Program-made: the position numbers and the translations under genes
Assembly: GCF_024347315.1 (NCBI RefSeq)
Contig: NZ_AP025460.1
Span: 2,914,001 to 2,978,000 of the forward strand
Direction: 5' to 3'
Length of the DNA stretch: 64,000 bases
From: Vibrio atlanticus
GTDB taxonomy: Bacteria > Pseudomonadota > Gammaproteobacteria > Enterobacterales > Vibrionaceae
Part shown: piece by piece, positions 39,358 through 49,408 of the stretch
Numbering within the stretch: the stretch's first letter is position 1
How the letters are laid out: every line of letters begins with the position of its first letter
Notes under the pieces: model-generated
What the model was told of the DNA's origin: nothing
Database searches by the model: none
The model's input: only the letters and a program-made list of their open reading frames with translations

Positions 39358-39499
39358 CAATTTGCTTCCTTTTTAAGCTAACCCAACACCACATTAGCAA
39401 CTCTAATAATAGATTAAAATCATTAATTATACTTATTTAAAGGGTCGGAGTATCTTCGCCACATAGCACGTAAATATCGTTAATTAAGTGGAGGTTAAA

Positions 39500-40129
39500 A
39501 TGAGTTTTTGGGTTTTATTACAAGGTTTTGGTCTAGGGGCGAGCATGATCATCCCTATTGGCGCTCAGAATGCGTACGTCCTAAATCAAGGGATAAAACG
39601 CAATCATCATTTAACGACAGCAACGATTTGTAGCCTGCTCGATACTCTGTTTATCTCATTAGGTATTTTTGGCGGCGGAGCGATCTTGTCGCAAAATGAA
39701 TTACTACTTACCTCCGTGACATTAGGTGGCATCGCTTTTCTGACTGTGTATGGTTTGTTGTCGCTACGCAGTGCATTCAAAGTGCGCACCAGTGATGAAT
39801 CGAAAGGTGAGATATTGGCGCGTGGCAAGCGCACCGTTATTTTAGGAGCATTGGCAGTAACAGTATTAAACCCACACCTCTATTTGGATACCGTGGTAAT
39901 TCTTGGTTCGATTGGCGGACAGTTTGAAGGTAACGACAGAATTGCGTTTGCTATGGGGACTATATTGGCTTCGTTCGTCTGGTTTTACTCCTTGTCACTG
40001 GGCGCTGCAAAGCTAGGCCCAACGCTATCGAAACCCAAAGTTAAGAAAGGCATCGATATCGCGGTAGCAACCATGATGTTCGCTATTGCCCTTGTGCTCG
40101 CCAATGGACTCATTGAGCAGTACGGCTAA
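39500..40129 (+). CDS. argO: Arginine exporter ArgO (LysE family)
   Basis: ArgO exports L-arginine and canavanine across the inner membrane. The 209-residue form starts MSFWVLLQGFGLGASMIIPI with a strong GGAGG at 39490. The family signature is PIGAQNAYVLNQGIKR, and TVLNPHLYLDTVVILG lies in the middle. About six hydrophobic segments are visible. Divergent ArgP is its expected activator. It is monocistronic and ends with a bidirectional terminator shared with mscS. Confidence 0.96.
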   Translation: MSFWVLLQGFGLGASMIIPIGAQNAYVLNQGIKRNHHLTTATICSLLDTLFISLGIFGGGAILSQNELLLTSVTLGGIAFLTVYGLLSLRSAFKVRTSDESKGEILARGKRTVILGALAVTVLNPHLYLDTVVILGSIGGQFEGNDRIAFAMGTILASFVWFYSLSLGAAKLGPTLSKPKVKKGIDIAVATMMFAIALVLANGLIEQYG

Positions 40130-40170
40130 ATCCGTTCATATTGAGTCATCCACAAACTTAACTCATCAAA

Positions 40171-40205
40171 AAAAAGGCGGATAACCTAAGTTATCCGCCT
40201 TTCCT
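40171..40205. terminator. Bidirectional terminator between argO and mscS
   Basis: AAGGCGGATAAC and GTTATCCGCCTT around CTAA form a perfect 12-bp stem with A-rich left and T-rich right flanks. Confidence 0.92.
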
Positions 40206-40240
40206 TATAAAAGCTTATAGCTAAAAAAACTAACTAGAGA

Positions 40241-41107
40241 TTAAGCTTCTACTTTATTCATGTGTACATCCATTTGCGGGAATGGGATTTCGATACCTTC
40301 GTTATCCAAGCCTTCTTTGATTGCTTGCATCAGGTCGAAGTAAACATTCCAGTAATCAGCAGTGCTGACCCAAGGACGAACAACAAAGTTAACTGAAGAA
40401 TCCGCTAGTGTGTGAACACCAACTTGAACACCTGGCTCTTTCAGTACACGCTCATCAGATTCACAGATCTTAGTCAGTAGCGCTTTTGTCTTTTGAAGAT
40501 CGGCGTTGTAAGAAACACCAATCATTAGATCAATACGGCGCGTATCATGACGAGAGTAGTTAGTAATTGGGCTACCAATAACGCTGCCGTTAGGTACTAC
40601 AACCATTTTGTTGTCTGGTGTTGTTAGAACGGTTTGGAAGATCTGAATTGAATCAACTGAACCTGCTACACCACCAATTTCCACGTAGTCACCAGACTTG
40701 AATGGACGGAATGCAACGATAAGTACACCCGCAGCGAAGTTAGATAGTGAGCCTTGTAACGCTAAGCCTACCGCTAAACCAGCCGCACCAATAACAGCGA
40801 CTACAGATGCAGTTTGAACGCCTAAACGACCAAGTGCAGCAATTAAAACAATAACAAACAACAAGTAACGAACTAAACCATGGACGAATTCCACAACTGC
40901 TCGGTCCATTTTCTTCTTCTGAAGAACCTTAGACACGCTATTCGCTACTGCTTTAACAATAAGATTACCAATAAATAGAATTATCAGTGCTGAGATAATG
41001 TTTACACCGTATTGAATAAACAGATCTGAGTTATTTGTTAACCACTGCTCTGCGTGAGACAAACCATCCACAATTGGAGTCTCAAGCGCTGTCGAACTAT
41101 CAGCCAT
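40241..41107 (-). CDS. mscS: Small-conductance mechanosensitive channel MscS
   Basis: MscS opens under membrane tension to release solutes on hypo-osmotic shock. The 288-residue form starts MADSSTALETPIVDGL at 41107, with AGGA nine bases upstream; a nearer ATG at 41116 is too close to that site. Three membrane segments lie at about 25-50, 62-80 and 85-120. The pore helix is GAAGLAVGLALQGSLSNFAA, with its Gly/Ala packing pattern. A cytoplasmic cage domain follows (FKSGDYVEIGGVAGSVDSI, VVPNGSVIGSPI). It lies between argO and fbaA, as in E. coli. Confidence 0.96.
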   Translation of the reverse strand: MADSSTALETPIVDGLSHAEQWLTNNSDLFIQYGVNIISALIILFIGNLIVKAVANSVSKVLQKKKMDRAVVEFVHGLVRYLLFVIVLIAALGRLGVQTASVVAVIGAAGLAVGLALQGSLSNFAAGVLIVAFRPFKSGDYVEIGGVAGSVDSIQIFQTVLTTPDNKMVVVPNGSVIGSPITNYSRHDTRRIDLMIGVSYNADLQKTKALLTKICESDERVLKEPGVQVGVHTLADSSVNFVVRPWVSTADYWNVYFDLMQAIKEGLDNEGIEIPFPQMDVHMNKVEA

Positions 41108-41424
41108 AATGTGCATCCTCTATATAATATGCTATGAGCTAAACTGTCTTAAGCCAAAATCACTTAACAATAAGAAACAGTTCAAAGCCTGTTAAGTCAT
41201 TGTGTTAAAAGTAAATTAAAGCTAAGTCCTTTTTATAAACTGAACCAAGTCCAATTTTTCGGCACGATATCCTATCTTTGACAGATTGCAAAGTCATATT
41301 TATGTAAGCTTTTGAATTAATAAAACTTACCAATAAACGCAAATACCGATAACTAAAAGACTACGAAATTTATTCACCGTAGGCTAGGTTTTTCACATAT
41401 TTAATACAAGTTTTTATCAGACAT
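41108..41424. other. Intergenic region upstream of mscS
   Basis: About 320 bp between the mscS start and the fbaA terminator. It must contain the mscS promoter, but I see no ORF, operator or repeat that I can name. Confidence 0.6.
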
Positions 41425-41454
41425 AAAAAAACCCGCTCAATGAGCGGGTTTTTA
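41425..41454 (-). terminator. Rho-independent terminator of fbaA
   Basis: Stem AAACCCGCTCA / TGAGCGGGTTT with almost no loop, and T-rich sequence on the reverse-strand downstream side. It begins about 30 bases past the fbaA stop. Confidence 0.9.
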
Positions 41455-41482
41455 AAACTTAAAGAGTACTTAATTCAAAGAA

Positions 41483-42559
41483 TTATAGTACGTCTACAGC
41501 ATTAAGGTCAGCGAATGCTTTCTCAAGACGAGTAACCATTGAAGACTGAGCAGCACGTAGCCATACGCGTGGATCGTAGTACTTCTTGTTTGGCGCAGCT
41601 TCGCCAGTTGGGTTACCGATTTGACCTTGTAGGAAATCGAAGTTATCAGCAGAGTACTGACGGATACCATCCCAAGTTGCCCACTGTGTATCAGTATCGA
41701 TGTTCATTTTGATAACACCGTAGCCAATAGACTCTTGGATTTCTGCTTCAGAAGAACCAGAACCACCGTGGAAGACGAAGTTTAGAGCGTTAGGTGCAAT
41801 ACCGAACTTCTCTGCACAGTATGCTTGAGAGTCACGTAGGATAGTTGGAGTAAGTACAACGTTACCAGCTTGGTAAACACCGTGTACGTTACCGAAAGAT
41901 GCAGCGATAGTGAAACGTGGGCTAACAGCCATTAGCTTCTCGTATGCGTATGCTACGTCTTCTGGAGAAGTGTAAAGCTCAGATGCGTCCATATCAGAGT
42001 TATCAACGCCATCTTCTTCACCACCAGTACAACCAAGTTCGATCTCGATTGTCATGTCCATTTTAGCCATGCGAGCTAGGTAAGTAGCACATGTTTCGAT
42101 GTTCTCTTCTAGAGACTCTTCAGAAAGGTCTAGCATGTGAGAAGAGAATAGAGGCTTACCAGTTTGTGCGAAGAACTCTTCACCAGCGTCTAGTAGACCG
42201 TCGATCCATGGTAGAAGTTTCTTAGCTGCGTGGTCAGTATGCAGGATAACTGGAACACCGTAAGACTCAGCGACAGCGTGTACGTATTTTGCACCAGCTA
42301 CAGCACCAAGAACTTGTGCGCCTTGACCTTCAAGTTTAACGCCTTTACCTGCGAAGAATGCAGCGCCGCCGTTAGAGAACTGAACAACAACTGGAGACTT
42401 AACTTTAGCAGCCGCTTCTAGTACTGCGTTAATAGAGTCAGTACCAACAACGTTTACTGCAGGAAGAGCAAATTTGTTTTCTTTTGCTACTTCAAATACT
42501 TTCTGTACGTCATCGCCAGAAATTACACCAGGTTTTACAAAATCGAAGATCTTAGACAT
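41483..42559 (-). CDS. fbaA: Fructose-bisphosphate aldolase, class II
   Basis: This zinc enzyme cleaves fructose 1,6-bisphosphate to dihydroxyacetone phosphate and glyceraldehyde 3-phosphate. The 358-residue protein has VILHTDHAAKKLLPWIDGLL with zinc-binding His, IEIELGCTGGEEDGVDN, NVHGVYQAGNV and LNFVFHGGSGSSEAEI, the class II signatures. Length is as in E. coli. It follows pgk (epd-pgk-fbaA order, as in E. coli) but has its own upstream region with a PurR-like site and the pgk terminator. Confidence 0.98.
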   Translation of the reverse strand: MSKIFDFVKPGVISGDDVQKVFEVAKENKFALPAVNVVGTDSINAVLEAAAKVKSPVVVQFSNGGAAFFAGKGVKLEGQGAQVLGAVAGAKYVHAVAESYGVPVILHTDHAAKKLLPWIDGLLDAGEEFFAQTGKPLFSSHMLDLSEESLEENIETCATYLARMAKMDMTIEIELGCTGGEEDGVDNSDMDASELYTSPEDVAYAYEKLMAVSPRFTIAASFGNVHGVYQAGNVVLTPTILRDSQAYCAEKFGIAPNALNFVFHGGSGSSEAEIQESIGYGVIKMNIDTDTQWATWDGIRQYSADNFDFLQGQIGNPTGEAAPNKKYYDPRVWLRAAQSSMVTRLEKAFADLNAVDVL

Positions 42560-42615
42560 GGAAATAGTCCTATTTATTCTATTCGTTTTAAGATAAAAAA
42601 CTTAAGTTTAAAAAT

Positions 42616-42631
42616 TTGCAATCGTTTGCTC
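42616..42631 (-). promoter_or_regulatory. PurR-like operator upstream of fbaA
   Basis: On the reverse strand GAGCAAACGATTGCAA, a near palindrome (GCAAACGATTGC), matches 9 of 11 fixed PurR consensus positions. A partial GCAAACGTTAA lies at 42670. The site is 57 bases before the fbaA start. Another LacI-family repressor such as Cra is an alternative. Confidence 0.45.
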
Positions 42632-42678
42632 ACAACTTCCGCTATTCTAGCAAATAAGTGTGATATGCAGCAAACGTT

Positions 42679-42708
42679 AAAAGGCGAGATTCGTATCTCG
42701 CCTTTCTA
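42679..42708 (-). terminator. Terminator between pgk and fbaA
   Basis: AAAGGCGAGAT / ATCTCGCCTTT around TCGT. On the reverse strand the T-run is short (TTTT), so it may be a partial terminator, allowing some pgk-fbaA readthrough. Confidence 0.75.
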
Positions 42709-42714
42709 AATCAA

Positions 42715-43878
42715 TTACGCTTTAGCACGCTCTTCAAGCATAGCTACTGCAGGAAGTACTTTGCCTTCAACAAACTCAAGGAAAGCACCGCCACCAGTAG
42801 AGATGTAAGAAACATCTGCTTTGATACCGAACTTGTCGATAGCTGCTAGCGTGTCACCACCGCCCGCTACTGAGAAACCTTCAGAGTCAGCGATTGCTTT
42901 AGAAATACCAGCTGTACCCGCTTCGAAGTTCTTGAATTCGAATACACCTACAGGGCCGTTCCAAAGAATAGTTTTCGCGTTGCCGATGATTTCAGCTAGA
43001 GCTGCAGTTGAATCAGGGCCAAGGTCGAAGATCATATCGTCGTCTTGAACTTCAGAAACGTGCTTGATTTCAGCTTCTGCGTTTTCGTCGAATGCTTTAG
43101 CACATGCAACGTCAGTCGCTACTGGGATAGCACACTCTTTCATTAGCTTCTGAGCTGTTTCAACTAGGTCAGCTTCGTATAGAGACTTACCTACGTTGTG
43201 GCCTTCAGCAGCGATGAACGTGTTCGCGATACCACCGCCAACAACAAGTTGGTCAGCGATTTTAGAAAGAGACTCTAGAACGGTTAGTTTAGTAGAAACT
43301 TTAGAACCACCAACGATAGCCACTAGCGGGCGAGCTGGGTTGTCCATTGCTTTACCAAGCGCTTCAAGCTCAGCAGCTAGAAGAGGACCAGCACATGCTA
43401 CAGGAGCGTAAGTACCCACACCGTGTGTAGACGCTTGAGCACGGTGAGCTGTACCGAATGCATCCATTACGAAGATGTCACATAGTGCAGCGTATTGCTT
43501 AGAAAGAGCTTCTTCGTTCTTCTTCTCGCCTTTGTTAAAGCGAACGTTTTCAAGAACAGTTAGTTCACCAGCGTTTAGCTCAAGACCATTTACGTAATCT
43601 TTCGCTAGTTTAACGTCACAGTCTAGTGCGTCGTTTAGGTAGTTAACTACAGGAGCTAGAGAGAACTCTTCGTTGTACTCGCCTTCAGTAGGACGACCAA
43701 GGTGAGAAGTAACCATAACTTTTGCGCCAGCTTCTAGGCAAAGTTTGATAGTTGGTAGAGATGCAAGGATACGTGCATCTGAAGTTACTTTACCGTCTTT
43801 TACTGGTACGTTTAGGTCAGCACGGATGAATACGCGTTTACCTGCAAGTTCCAGGTCAGTCATCTTGATCACAGACAT
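42715..43878 (-). CDS. pgk: Phosphoglycerate kinase
   Basis: Pgk transfers phosphate from 1,3-bisphosphoglycerate to ADP. The 387-residue form starts [20 protein letters not shown] at 43878, with GAGGAC upstream; the frame to 43893 adds five residues. Motifs are [56 protein letters not shown], and the nucleotide-binding [13 protein letters not shown] and [13 protein letters not shown]. It lies between epd and fbaA. Confidence 0.98.
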   Translation of the reverse strand: MSVIKMTDLELAGKRVFIRADLNVPVKDGKVTSDARILASLPTIKLCLEAGAKVMVTSHLGRPTEGEYNEEFSLAPVVNYLNDALDCDVKLAKDYVNGLELNAGELTVLENVRFNKGEKKNEEALSKQYAALCDIFVMDAFGTAHRAQASTHGVGTYAPVACAGPLLAAELEALGKAMDNPARPLVAIVGGSKVSTKLTVLESLSKIADQLVVGGGIANTFIAAEGHNVGKSLYEADLVETAQKLMKECAIPVATDVACAKAFDENAEAEIKHVSEVQDDDMIFDLGPDSTAALAEIIGNAKTILWNGPVGVFEFKNFEAGTAGISKAIADSEGFSVAGGGDTLAAIDKFGIKADVSYISTGGGAFLEFVEGKVLPAVAMLEERAKA

Positions 43879-44044
43879 GATTTGTCCTCTCAAATTTAAA
43901 TAAAAATAAAGTTTTGGAAACTCAGCAACCCTGCTAAGCCTATAAATTATTCAACTGGTAATACTTTAACTGCTAATAATATGTGGACACTTAGCATTTA
44001 TTTCAAGCTAAAAAATAAATAATCCACACATTTGCTTCTAGGTC

Positions 44045-45094
44045 TTACTTCTTGCCTTCTGAAGCTTGCATTGCAAGAACCGTATCCAGCATTCGGTTCG
44101 CAAAGCCCCATTCATTGTCACACCACACCAGCATTTTCACTAAGGTGCCATTGCTCACTCGAGTTTGTGAACCATCAACGATTGCGCTATGGGGATCGTG
44201 ATTAAAGTCGATGGAAACGAGCGGCGCTTCAGTATAGTCAACTATATTGTGTAATGTACACTGGGAAGCATTAACAATGGTTTGATTTACGTCATTAACT
44301 TTCACATTTGTATTAATTGTGACACTTAAATCCATCGCAGTGACGTTTACCGTCGGCACACGCACAGATATCGCTTCGAACTTGTTAGAAAATTTCGGGA
44401 AGATTCTTTCAATGCCTTTATGTAATTTGGTGTTGACAGGAATGATAGATTGGCTTGCCGCTCGAGTACGACGCAAGTCGCTATGGTATGCATCAATAAC
44501 TTGCTGATCATTCATTGAAGAGTGAATGGTCGTAATGGTGCCGGACTCAATACCAAAGGCATCATCAAGAACTTTAATGATAGGGACAATACAGTTAGTG
44601 GTGCATGAACCATTGGAAACGATTCGGTGGTCAGCTTCGATAGTATCGTGATTCACACCATAGATAATGGTGTTATCAAGGTCGTTAGCACCAGGGTGTG
44701 AAAACAGTACCTTTTTAGCTCCAGCAGCGATGTGCGCTAGGCCATCATCTCGGCAACCGTAAACACCGGTACAATCGAGAACAATATCGACTTCAAGATC
44801 ACGCCAAGGCAACAGTTCAATATCAGCCAGATGCAAGATACGAATGGTATCAAACTCGCCTTTATCTTCAGCACCAATGCCATGATGAACATAAATGTGC
44901 TCTTGATCATTAGAGATTTTCTTGCCGAAGCGGCCGTGACTGGTGTCGTACTGCAATAGGTGAGCCATAGCGTCAGGTTGAGCAAGCTCATTGACCGCTA
45001 CTACTTTGATTTGTTGGCTTTTGCCACTTTCATAGACAGCGCGCAATACATTGCGCCCTATTCGTCCAAATCCATTTATCGCGACTTTTAGCAT
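44045..45094 (-). CDS. epd: D-erythrose-4-phosphate dehydrogenase
   Basis: Epd oxidises erythrose 4-phosphate to 4-phosphoerythronate, feeding pyridoxal phosphate synthesis. The 349-residue form starts [20 protein letters not shown] at 45094; the longer frame to 45106 is not conserved. It belongs to the GAPDH fold with the catalytic cysteine in [13 protein letters not shown]. The [20 protein letters not shown] segment distinguishes Epd from glycolytic GAPDH, as does the epd-pgk-fbaA context. PdxJ, another step of the same pathway, is encoded at 15122. Confidence 0.95.
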   Translation of the reverse strand: MLKVAINGFGRIGRNVLRAVYESGKSQQIKVVAVNELAQPDAMAHLLQYDTSHGRFGKKISNDQEHIYVHHGIGAEDKGEFDTIRILHLADIELLPWRDLEVDIVLDCTGVYGCRDDGLAHIAAGAKKVLFSHPGANDLDNTIIYGVNHDTIEADHRIVSNGSCTTNCIVPIIKVLDDAFGIESGTITTIHSSMNDQQVIDAYHSDLRRTRAASQSIIPVNTKLHKGIERIFPKFSNKFEAISVRVPTVNVTAMDLSVTINTNVKVNDVNQTIVNASQCTLHNIVDYTEAPLVSIDFNHDPHSAIVDGSQTRVSNGTLVKMLVWCDNEWGFANRMLDTVLAMQASEGKK

Positions 45095-45294
45095 AGTTCC
45101 GTACATCTAACCAAAATTTCGTGCAACAGATGATAACTGAATCCTATTCAAAGCGCATTAATTGAGTGGTATAACTCGACAAAAACAATCCATTAACATG
45201 GCATATCAGCCATTTCAATGTAATCATAAAAAATGAGTTTTACCTAATCCTACTGCTATTTCTAACCTAGTTTTCTCAACCAAAGGAAAAGGTT

Positions 45295-45531
45295 ATGTCT
45301 GGATTTCCAGCGACTCATTTTTGTAAAACGTGCAATAAAGAAACGCCACATAGTGAAGTTCTTGTTCGCCAAACAAGCAGCTATGATACCGACAAAACTT
45401 TGTTAGGAAGAATAAAGCTGTTTGCTAATTCAATTATCAATGGTGGTCATTACTACAACATGGATCGTTACGTTGAATGTAAGGTCTGTGGGACTAGAGA
45501 ACTTGATAATTGGGGAAATGAATTCGAGTAA
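45295..45531 (+). CDS. Small four-cysteine protein, probable zinc ribbon
   Basis: I do not recognise this 78-residue protein by name. It begins MSGFPATHFCKTCNKETPHS, with a CxxC pair near residue 10, and ends YVECKVCGTRELDNWGNEFE with a second CxxC near residue 63. Two spaced CxxC knuckles suggest a small zinc ribbon. AAAGGAAAAGG upstream is a good ribosome site. A bidirectional terminator follows. It lies alone between the divergently oriented epd and the convergent tkt. It has no signal peptide, so it is probably cytoplasmic. Confidence 0.8.
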   Translation: MSGFPATHFCKTCNKETPHSEVLVRQTSSYDTDKTLLGRIKLFANSIINGGHYYNMDRYVECKVCGTRELDNWGNEFE

Positions 45532-45554
45532 CTCATGTTTCTGAAAGCCAAATA

Positions 45555-45583
45555 AAAAACCGAGCCAGTGGCTCGGTTTTTTT
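45555..45583. terminator. Bidirectional terminator between the small Cys gene and tkt
   Basis: AAAACCGAGCC, loop AGT, GGCTCGGTTTTTTT. It serves both the plus-strand small gene and the convergent tkt. Confidence 0.92.
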
Positions 45584-45605
45584 CTATTCGCGTTACAACG
45601 AATGA

Positions 45606-47600
45606 TTAAGCAAGAAGCTCTTTTGCAGTGTTTACTACGTTTTCAGTAGTGAAACCGAACATCTTGAATAGCTCGCCTGCTGGTGCAGATTCGCCGAACG
45701 TTGTCATGCCGATGATCTTGCCACCGAAACCAACGTATTTGTACCAGAAGTCAGCGATACCAGCTTCTACTGCGATACGCGCTGTAACGTCAGATGGCAG
45801 TACAGACTCACGGTACTCAGCGTCTTGCTTATCGAACGCGTCAGTTGCAGGCATAGATACTACGCGTACTTTCTTGCCTTCAGCTGTTAGTTCAGCAGCA
45901 GCGCTAACCGCTAGCTCAACTTCAGAACCTGTAGCGATGATGATTAGCTCTGGCTTACCAGCACAATCTTTCAGGATGTAACCACCCTTGGCGATGTTAG
46001 CTACTTGCTCAGCGTCACGGTCTTGCTGTGCAAGGTTCTGACGAGAGAAGATAAGTGCAGAAGGACCATCTTTGCGTTCGATTGCCAGTTTCCAAGCAAC
46101 AGCAGACTCAACTTGGTCACATGGGCGCCATGTGCTCATGTTTGGAGTCAGACGTAGAGAAGCGATCTGCTCAACCGGTTGGTGAGTAGGACCATCTTCG
46201 CCAAGACCGATAGAGTCATGCGTGTAAACTTGAATGTTCTGAACTTTCATCAGAGCAGCCATACGCATCGCGTTACGAGCGTATTCCATGAACATTAGGA
46301 ATGTTGCGCCGTATGGTACGAAACCACCGTGCAGAGCGATACCGTTCATGATCGCCGTCATACCGAATTCACGTACACCGTAGTGGATGTAGTTACCTGA
46401 GAAGTCGTTCGCTTCAAGCGACTTAGAACCAGACCACATAGTCAGGTTAGAAGGCGCAAGGTCAGCAGAGCCGCCCATGAATTCAGGTAGCATAGCACCA
46501 AACGCTTCTAGTGCGTTTTGAGATGCTTTACGTGATGCGATGTTTGCTGGGTTAGCTTGAAGATCAGCAATGATTGCGTTTGCTTTCTCTTCCCACTCAG
46601 CTGGAAGATCGCCGTTAGTACGACGTTTGAATTCAGCTGCTAGCTCAGGGTGAGCCGCTGCGTATGCGTCAAACTTAGCATTCCACGCTGCTTCTTTCGC
46701 TGCGCCTGCTTCTTTCGCATTCCACTCAGCTGCGATATCAGCTGGAATTTCGAAAGGACCGTGTTCCCAACCAAGTGCCGCTTTAGTTGCTGTGATTTCA
46801 TCAGCACCTAGTGGAGCACCGTGACAGTCGTGCGTACCCGCTTTATTTGGTGAACCAAAACCGATAATAGTCTTAGTACAGATAAGTGTTGGACGAGGAT
46901 CCGCTTTAGCCGCTTCGATAGCCGCATTGATTGCGTCAGCATCGTGACCATCAACGGCTGGGATTACGTGCCAGCCGTATGCTTCAAAACGCTTAGGTGT
47001 ATCGTCAGAGAACCAACCTTCAACTTCGCCATCGATAGAGATGCCGTTGTCATCCCAGAAAGCAACCAGCTTACCAAGACCTAGCGTACCCGCTAGAGAA
47101 CATGCTTCGTGAGAAATACCTTCCATCAAACAACCATCACCCATGAACGCATAAGTGAAGTGATCGACGATGTCGTGGCCTTCTTTGTTGAACTGTGCAG
47201 CCAATGCTTTTTCAGCCATCGCCATACCAACAGCGTTGGTGATGCCTTGACCCAGAGGACCAGTCGTTGTCTCGATACCAGGAGCGTAACCGTACTCTGG
47301 GTGACCTGGAGTCTTAGAGTGCAGTTGACGGAAGTTTTTTAGGTCTTCAATTGAAAGCTCGTAACCTGCTAAGTGAAGCAGAGAGTAAATCAGCATAGAA
47401 CCATGACCGTTAGACAGGATAAAACGGTCACGGTCAGCCCACTCTGGGTTTGCTGGGTTATGGTTCAAGTGGCCACGCCAAAGAACTTCAGCGATGTCAG
47501 CCATACCCATAGGTGCGCCTGGGTGGCCTGAGTTTGCTTGTTGAACACCGTCCATGCTAAGTGCGCGGATTGCATTGGCTAGATCTTTACGAGAAGGCAT
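45606..47600 (-). CDS. tkt: Transketolase
   Basis: Transketolase moves two-carbon units in the non-oxidative pentose phosphate pathway using thiamine diphosphate. The 664-residue form starts [20 protein letters not shown] at 47600, with AGGAGC upstream. Motifs are [20 protein letters not shown], the ThDP site [53 protein letters not shown] and [10 protein letters not shown] PurR-like operator lies about 96 bp upstream in a region shared with divergent metK. Together with rpiA this suggests coordinated supply of ribose 5-phosphate. Confidence 0.98.
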   Translation of the reverse strand: MPSRKDLANAIRALSMDGVQQANSGHPGAPMGMADIAEVLWRGHLNHNPANPEWADRDRFILSNGHGSMLIYSLLHLAGYELSIEDLKNFRQLHSKTPGHPEYGYAPGIETTTGPLGQGITNAVGMAMAEKALAAQFNKEGHDIVDHFTYAFMGDGCLMEGISHEACSLAGTLGLGKLVAFWDDNGISIDGEVEGWFSDDTPKRFEAYGWHVIPAVDGHDADAINAAIEAAKADPRPTLICTKTIIGFGSPNKAGTHDCHGAPLGADEITATKAALGWEHGPFEIPADIAAEWNAKEAGAAKEAAWNAKFDAYAAAHPELAAEFKRRTNGDLPAEWEEKANAIIADLQANPANIASRKASQNALEAFGAMLPEFMGGSADLAPSNLTMWSGSKSLEANDFSGNYIHYGVREFGMTAIMNGIALHGGFVPYGATFLMFMEYARNAMRMAALMKVQNIQVYTHDSIGLGEDGPTHQPVEQIASLRLTPNMSTWRPCDQVESAVAWKLAIERKDGPSALIFSRQNLAQQDRDAEQVANIAKGGYILKDCAGKPELIIIATGSEVELAVSAAAELTAEGKKVRVVSMPATDAFDKQDAEYRESVLPSDVTARIAVEAGIADFWYKYVGFGGKIIGMTTFGESAPAGELFKMFGFTTENVVNTAKELLA

Positions 47601-47695
47601 GTCTGCTCCTGGATACATAAGCGATTTAAAAAAGAGATAGATGCTAAAGTTTTCATTTTTATTAGCGCGGGTATTCTCTCAAACGACTATAGCGA

Positions 47696-47711
47696 CTGCA
47701 AACGTTTTACT
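47696..47711 (+). promoter_or_regulatory. PurR-like operator, tkt side
   Basis: CTGCAAACGTTTTACT matches 9 of 11 fixed PurR consensus positions. It lies in the 377-bp tkt/metK divergent region, 96 bases from the tkt start. Confidence 0.5.
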
Positions 47712-47782
47712 GGTACTTTAACGGTCATTTTCCGCAATTTTCGATCATTTACACCACTTAACAATGGCTTCCCCCTATCAAC

Positions 47783-47798
47783 ACGCAAACGTTTAGTT
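47783..47798 (+). promoter_or_regulatory. PurR-like operator, metK side
   Basis: ACGCAAACGTTTAGTT matches 10 of 11 fixed PurR consensus positions and includes the full ACGCAAACGTTT core. It lies in the shared tkt/metK region, 180 bases before metK. The rest of that region shows no ORF. Confidence 0.6.
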
Positions 47799-47977
47799 AT
47801 GACATATCCTAAAAAAGAGCTTGTAATTCGACCGTTGGAATTTAAAATAGCCGTCTAGATGTAGAAACACCTACAAAATATACTGTATTGAATGGCGGCG
47901 CTTCCTCGATTGCGACGGCATAAATTATTTGCATTTAACTATTTGCAACTAAAAACTAAACTAAAAGTGGAGCTCTC

Positions 47978-49129
47978 ATGGCTAAGCACCTATTCACTTC
48001 TGAATCTGTTTCAGAAGGCCATCCAGATAAAATTGCAGACCAAATCTCAGATGCTGTTCTTGATGCCATCATTGAACAAGATCCAAAAGCACGTGTTGCT
48101 TGTGAGACTTACGTAAAAACCGGCATGGTTATGGTTGGCGGTGAAGTAACCACGTCTGCATGGGTTGATATCGAAGAAATCACTCGTGAAACAGTTCGTG
48201 AAATTGGTTACGTTCATTCTGATATGGGCTTTGACGCTGACTCTTGTGCAGTACTAAACACAATTGGTAAGCAGTCTCCAGACATCAACCAAGGTGTTGA
48301 TAAAGCCGATCCTAAAGATCAAGGCGCAGGCGACCAAGGTATCATGTTTGGTTACGCGACTAACGAAACACCAATCCTAATGCCAGCTCCAATTACTTAC
48401 TCTCACCTTCTTGTTAAGAAGCAAGCTGAAGTACGTAAGAGCGGCAAGCTTGACTTCCTTCGCCCAGATGCGAAATCTCAAGTAACGTTCCAATACGACC
48501 AAGGTAAGATCGTTGGTATCGATGCTGTTGTTCTTTCGACTCAACACTGTGATTCAGTAACAACGCCTGACCTACGCGAAGCGGTAATGGAAGAGATCAT
48601 CAAGCCAGTACTTCCTGCTGAGTGGATCAATAAAGACACTAACTTCTTCATCAACCCAACCGGCCGTTTTGTAATCGGTGGTCCAATGGGTGACTGTGGT
48701 CTAACAGGTCGTAAGATCATCGTTGATACGTACGGCGGCGCAGCTCGTCACGGTGGCGGTGCATTCTCTGGTAAAGATCCATCAAAAGTTGACCGTTCTG
48801 CAGCTTACGCAGCGCGTTACGTTGCGAAAAACATCGTGGCTGCTGGCATGGCTGACCGTTGTGAGATTCAACTGTCTTACGCTATCGGTGTTGCAGATCC
48901 AACATCTATCATGGTTGAAACGTTTGGTACTGAGAAAGTAGCGCACGAAATCATCATTGAAGCGGTTCGTCAAAACTTCGACCTACGTCCATACGGTCTT
49001 CAAGAGATGCTGAACCTTCTTCAACCTATCTACAAGCAGACTGCTGCATACGGCCACTTCGGTCGCGAAGAGTTCCCTTGGGAAGCAACTGACAAAGCAG
49101 CTATCCTTGCGGACTTCGCAGGCCTGTAA
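47978..49129 (+). CDS. metK: S-adenosylmethionine synthetase
   Basis: MetK makes S-adenosylmethionine from methionine and ATP. The 383-residue protein has [57 protein letters not shown] and the [19 protein letters not shown] loop, all catalytic signatures. A ribosome site GTGGAGC lies upstream. SAM is the methyl donor for the many corrin methyltransferases encoded just downstream, although the two blocks are separated by a terminator. Confidence 0.98.
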   Translation: MAKHLFTSESVSEGHPDKIADQISDAVLDAIIEQDPKARVACETYVKTGMVMVGGEVTTSAWVDIEEITRETVREIGYVHSDMGFDADSCAVLNTIGKQSPDINQGVDKADPKDQGAGDQGIMFGYATNETPILMPAPITYSHLLVKKQAEVRKSGKLDFLRPDAKSQVTFQYDQGKIVGIDAVVLSTQHCDSVTTPDLREAVMEEIIKPVLPAEWINKDTNFFINPTGRFVIGGPMGDCGLTGRKIIVDTYGGAARHGGGAFSGKDPSKVDRSAAYAARYVAKNIVAAGMADRCEIQLSYAIGVADPTSIMVETFGTEKVAHEIIIEAVRQNFDLRPYGLQEMLNLLQPIYKQTAAYGHFGREEFPWEATDKAAILADFAGL

Positions 49130-49164
49130 GCATTACGTAACACGCTTAGCTGAAACGTAATTTT

Positions 49165-49194
49165 AAAAGCCTCTGTTCTCAGAGGCTTTTTTCT
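49165..49194 (+). terminator. Rho-independent terminator of metK
   Basis: AAAAGCCTCTG, loop TTCT, CAGAGGCTTTTTTC. It separates metK from the corrinoid block. Confidence 0.92.
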
Positions 49195-49250
49195 TTCTAT
49201 TCTTCTATTCTTCTATTCTTCTATTCTTCTATTCTTCTATTCTTCTATTC
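49195..49250. repeat. 8-bp microsatellite, seven perfect TTCTATTC copies
   Basis: Seven uninterrupted tandem copies of TTCTATTC run from 49195 to 49250, directly behind the metK terminator. It lies outside any coding frame, between metK and the ABC transporter operon, about 160 bp before the next start codon. Such repeats are prone to slip, so copy number may vary between strains. Confidence 0.95.
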
Positions 49251-49346
49251 TTTCACTAATCAATCCTAACCCTTTCACGTAGCACAAGCGTTAACTTATA
49301 GATTATTTTGATAATAGTGGGGATTTTACGTGCTGAGATCAATGTT

Positions 49347-49362
49347 ACGCAAACGTTTAAAT
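49347..49362 (+). promoter_or_regulatory. PurR-like operator upstream of the corrinoid ABC transporter
   Basis: ACGCAAACGTTTAAAT matches 10 of 11 fixed PurR consensus positions. It lies 47 bases before the ATPase start, close enough to cover a promoter. Confidence 0.5.
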
Positions 49363-49408
49363 TTTAATGTAATAGCACTTGTTAAAAACAAACCATTCTC
49401 AGTAACTC

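Noticed and set aside
49195..49250. CRISPR array
   Set aside because: The units are 8 bp, contiguous and without spacers; it is a microsatellite.
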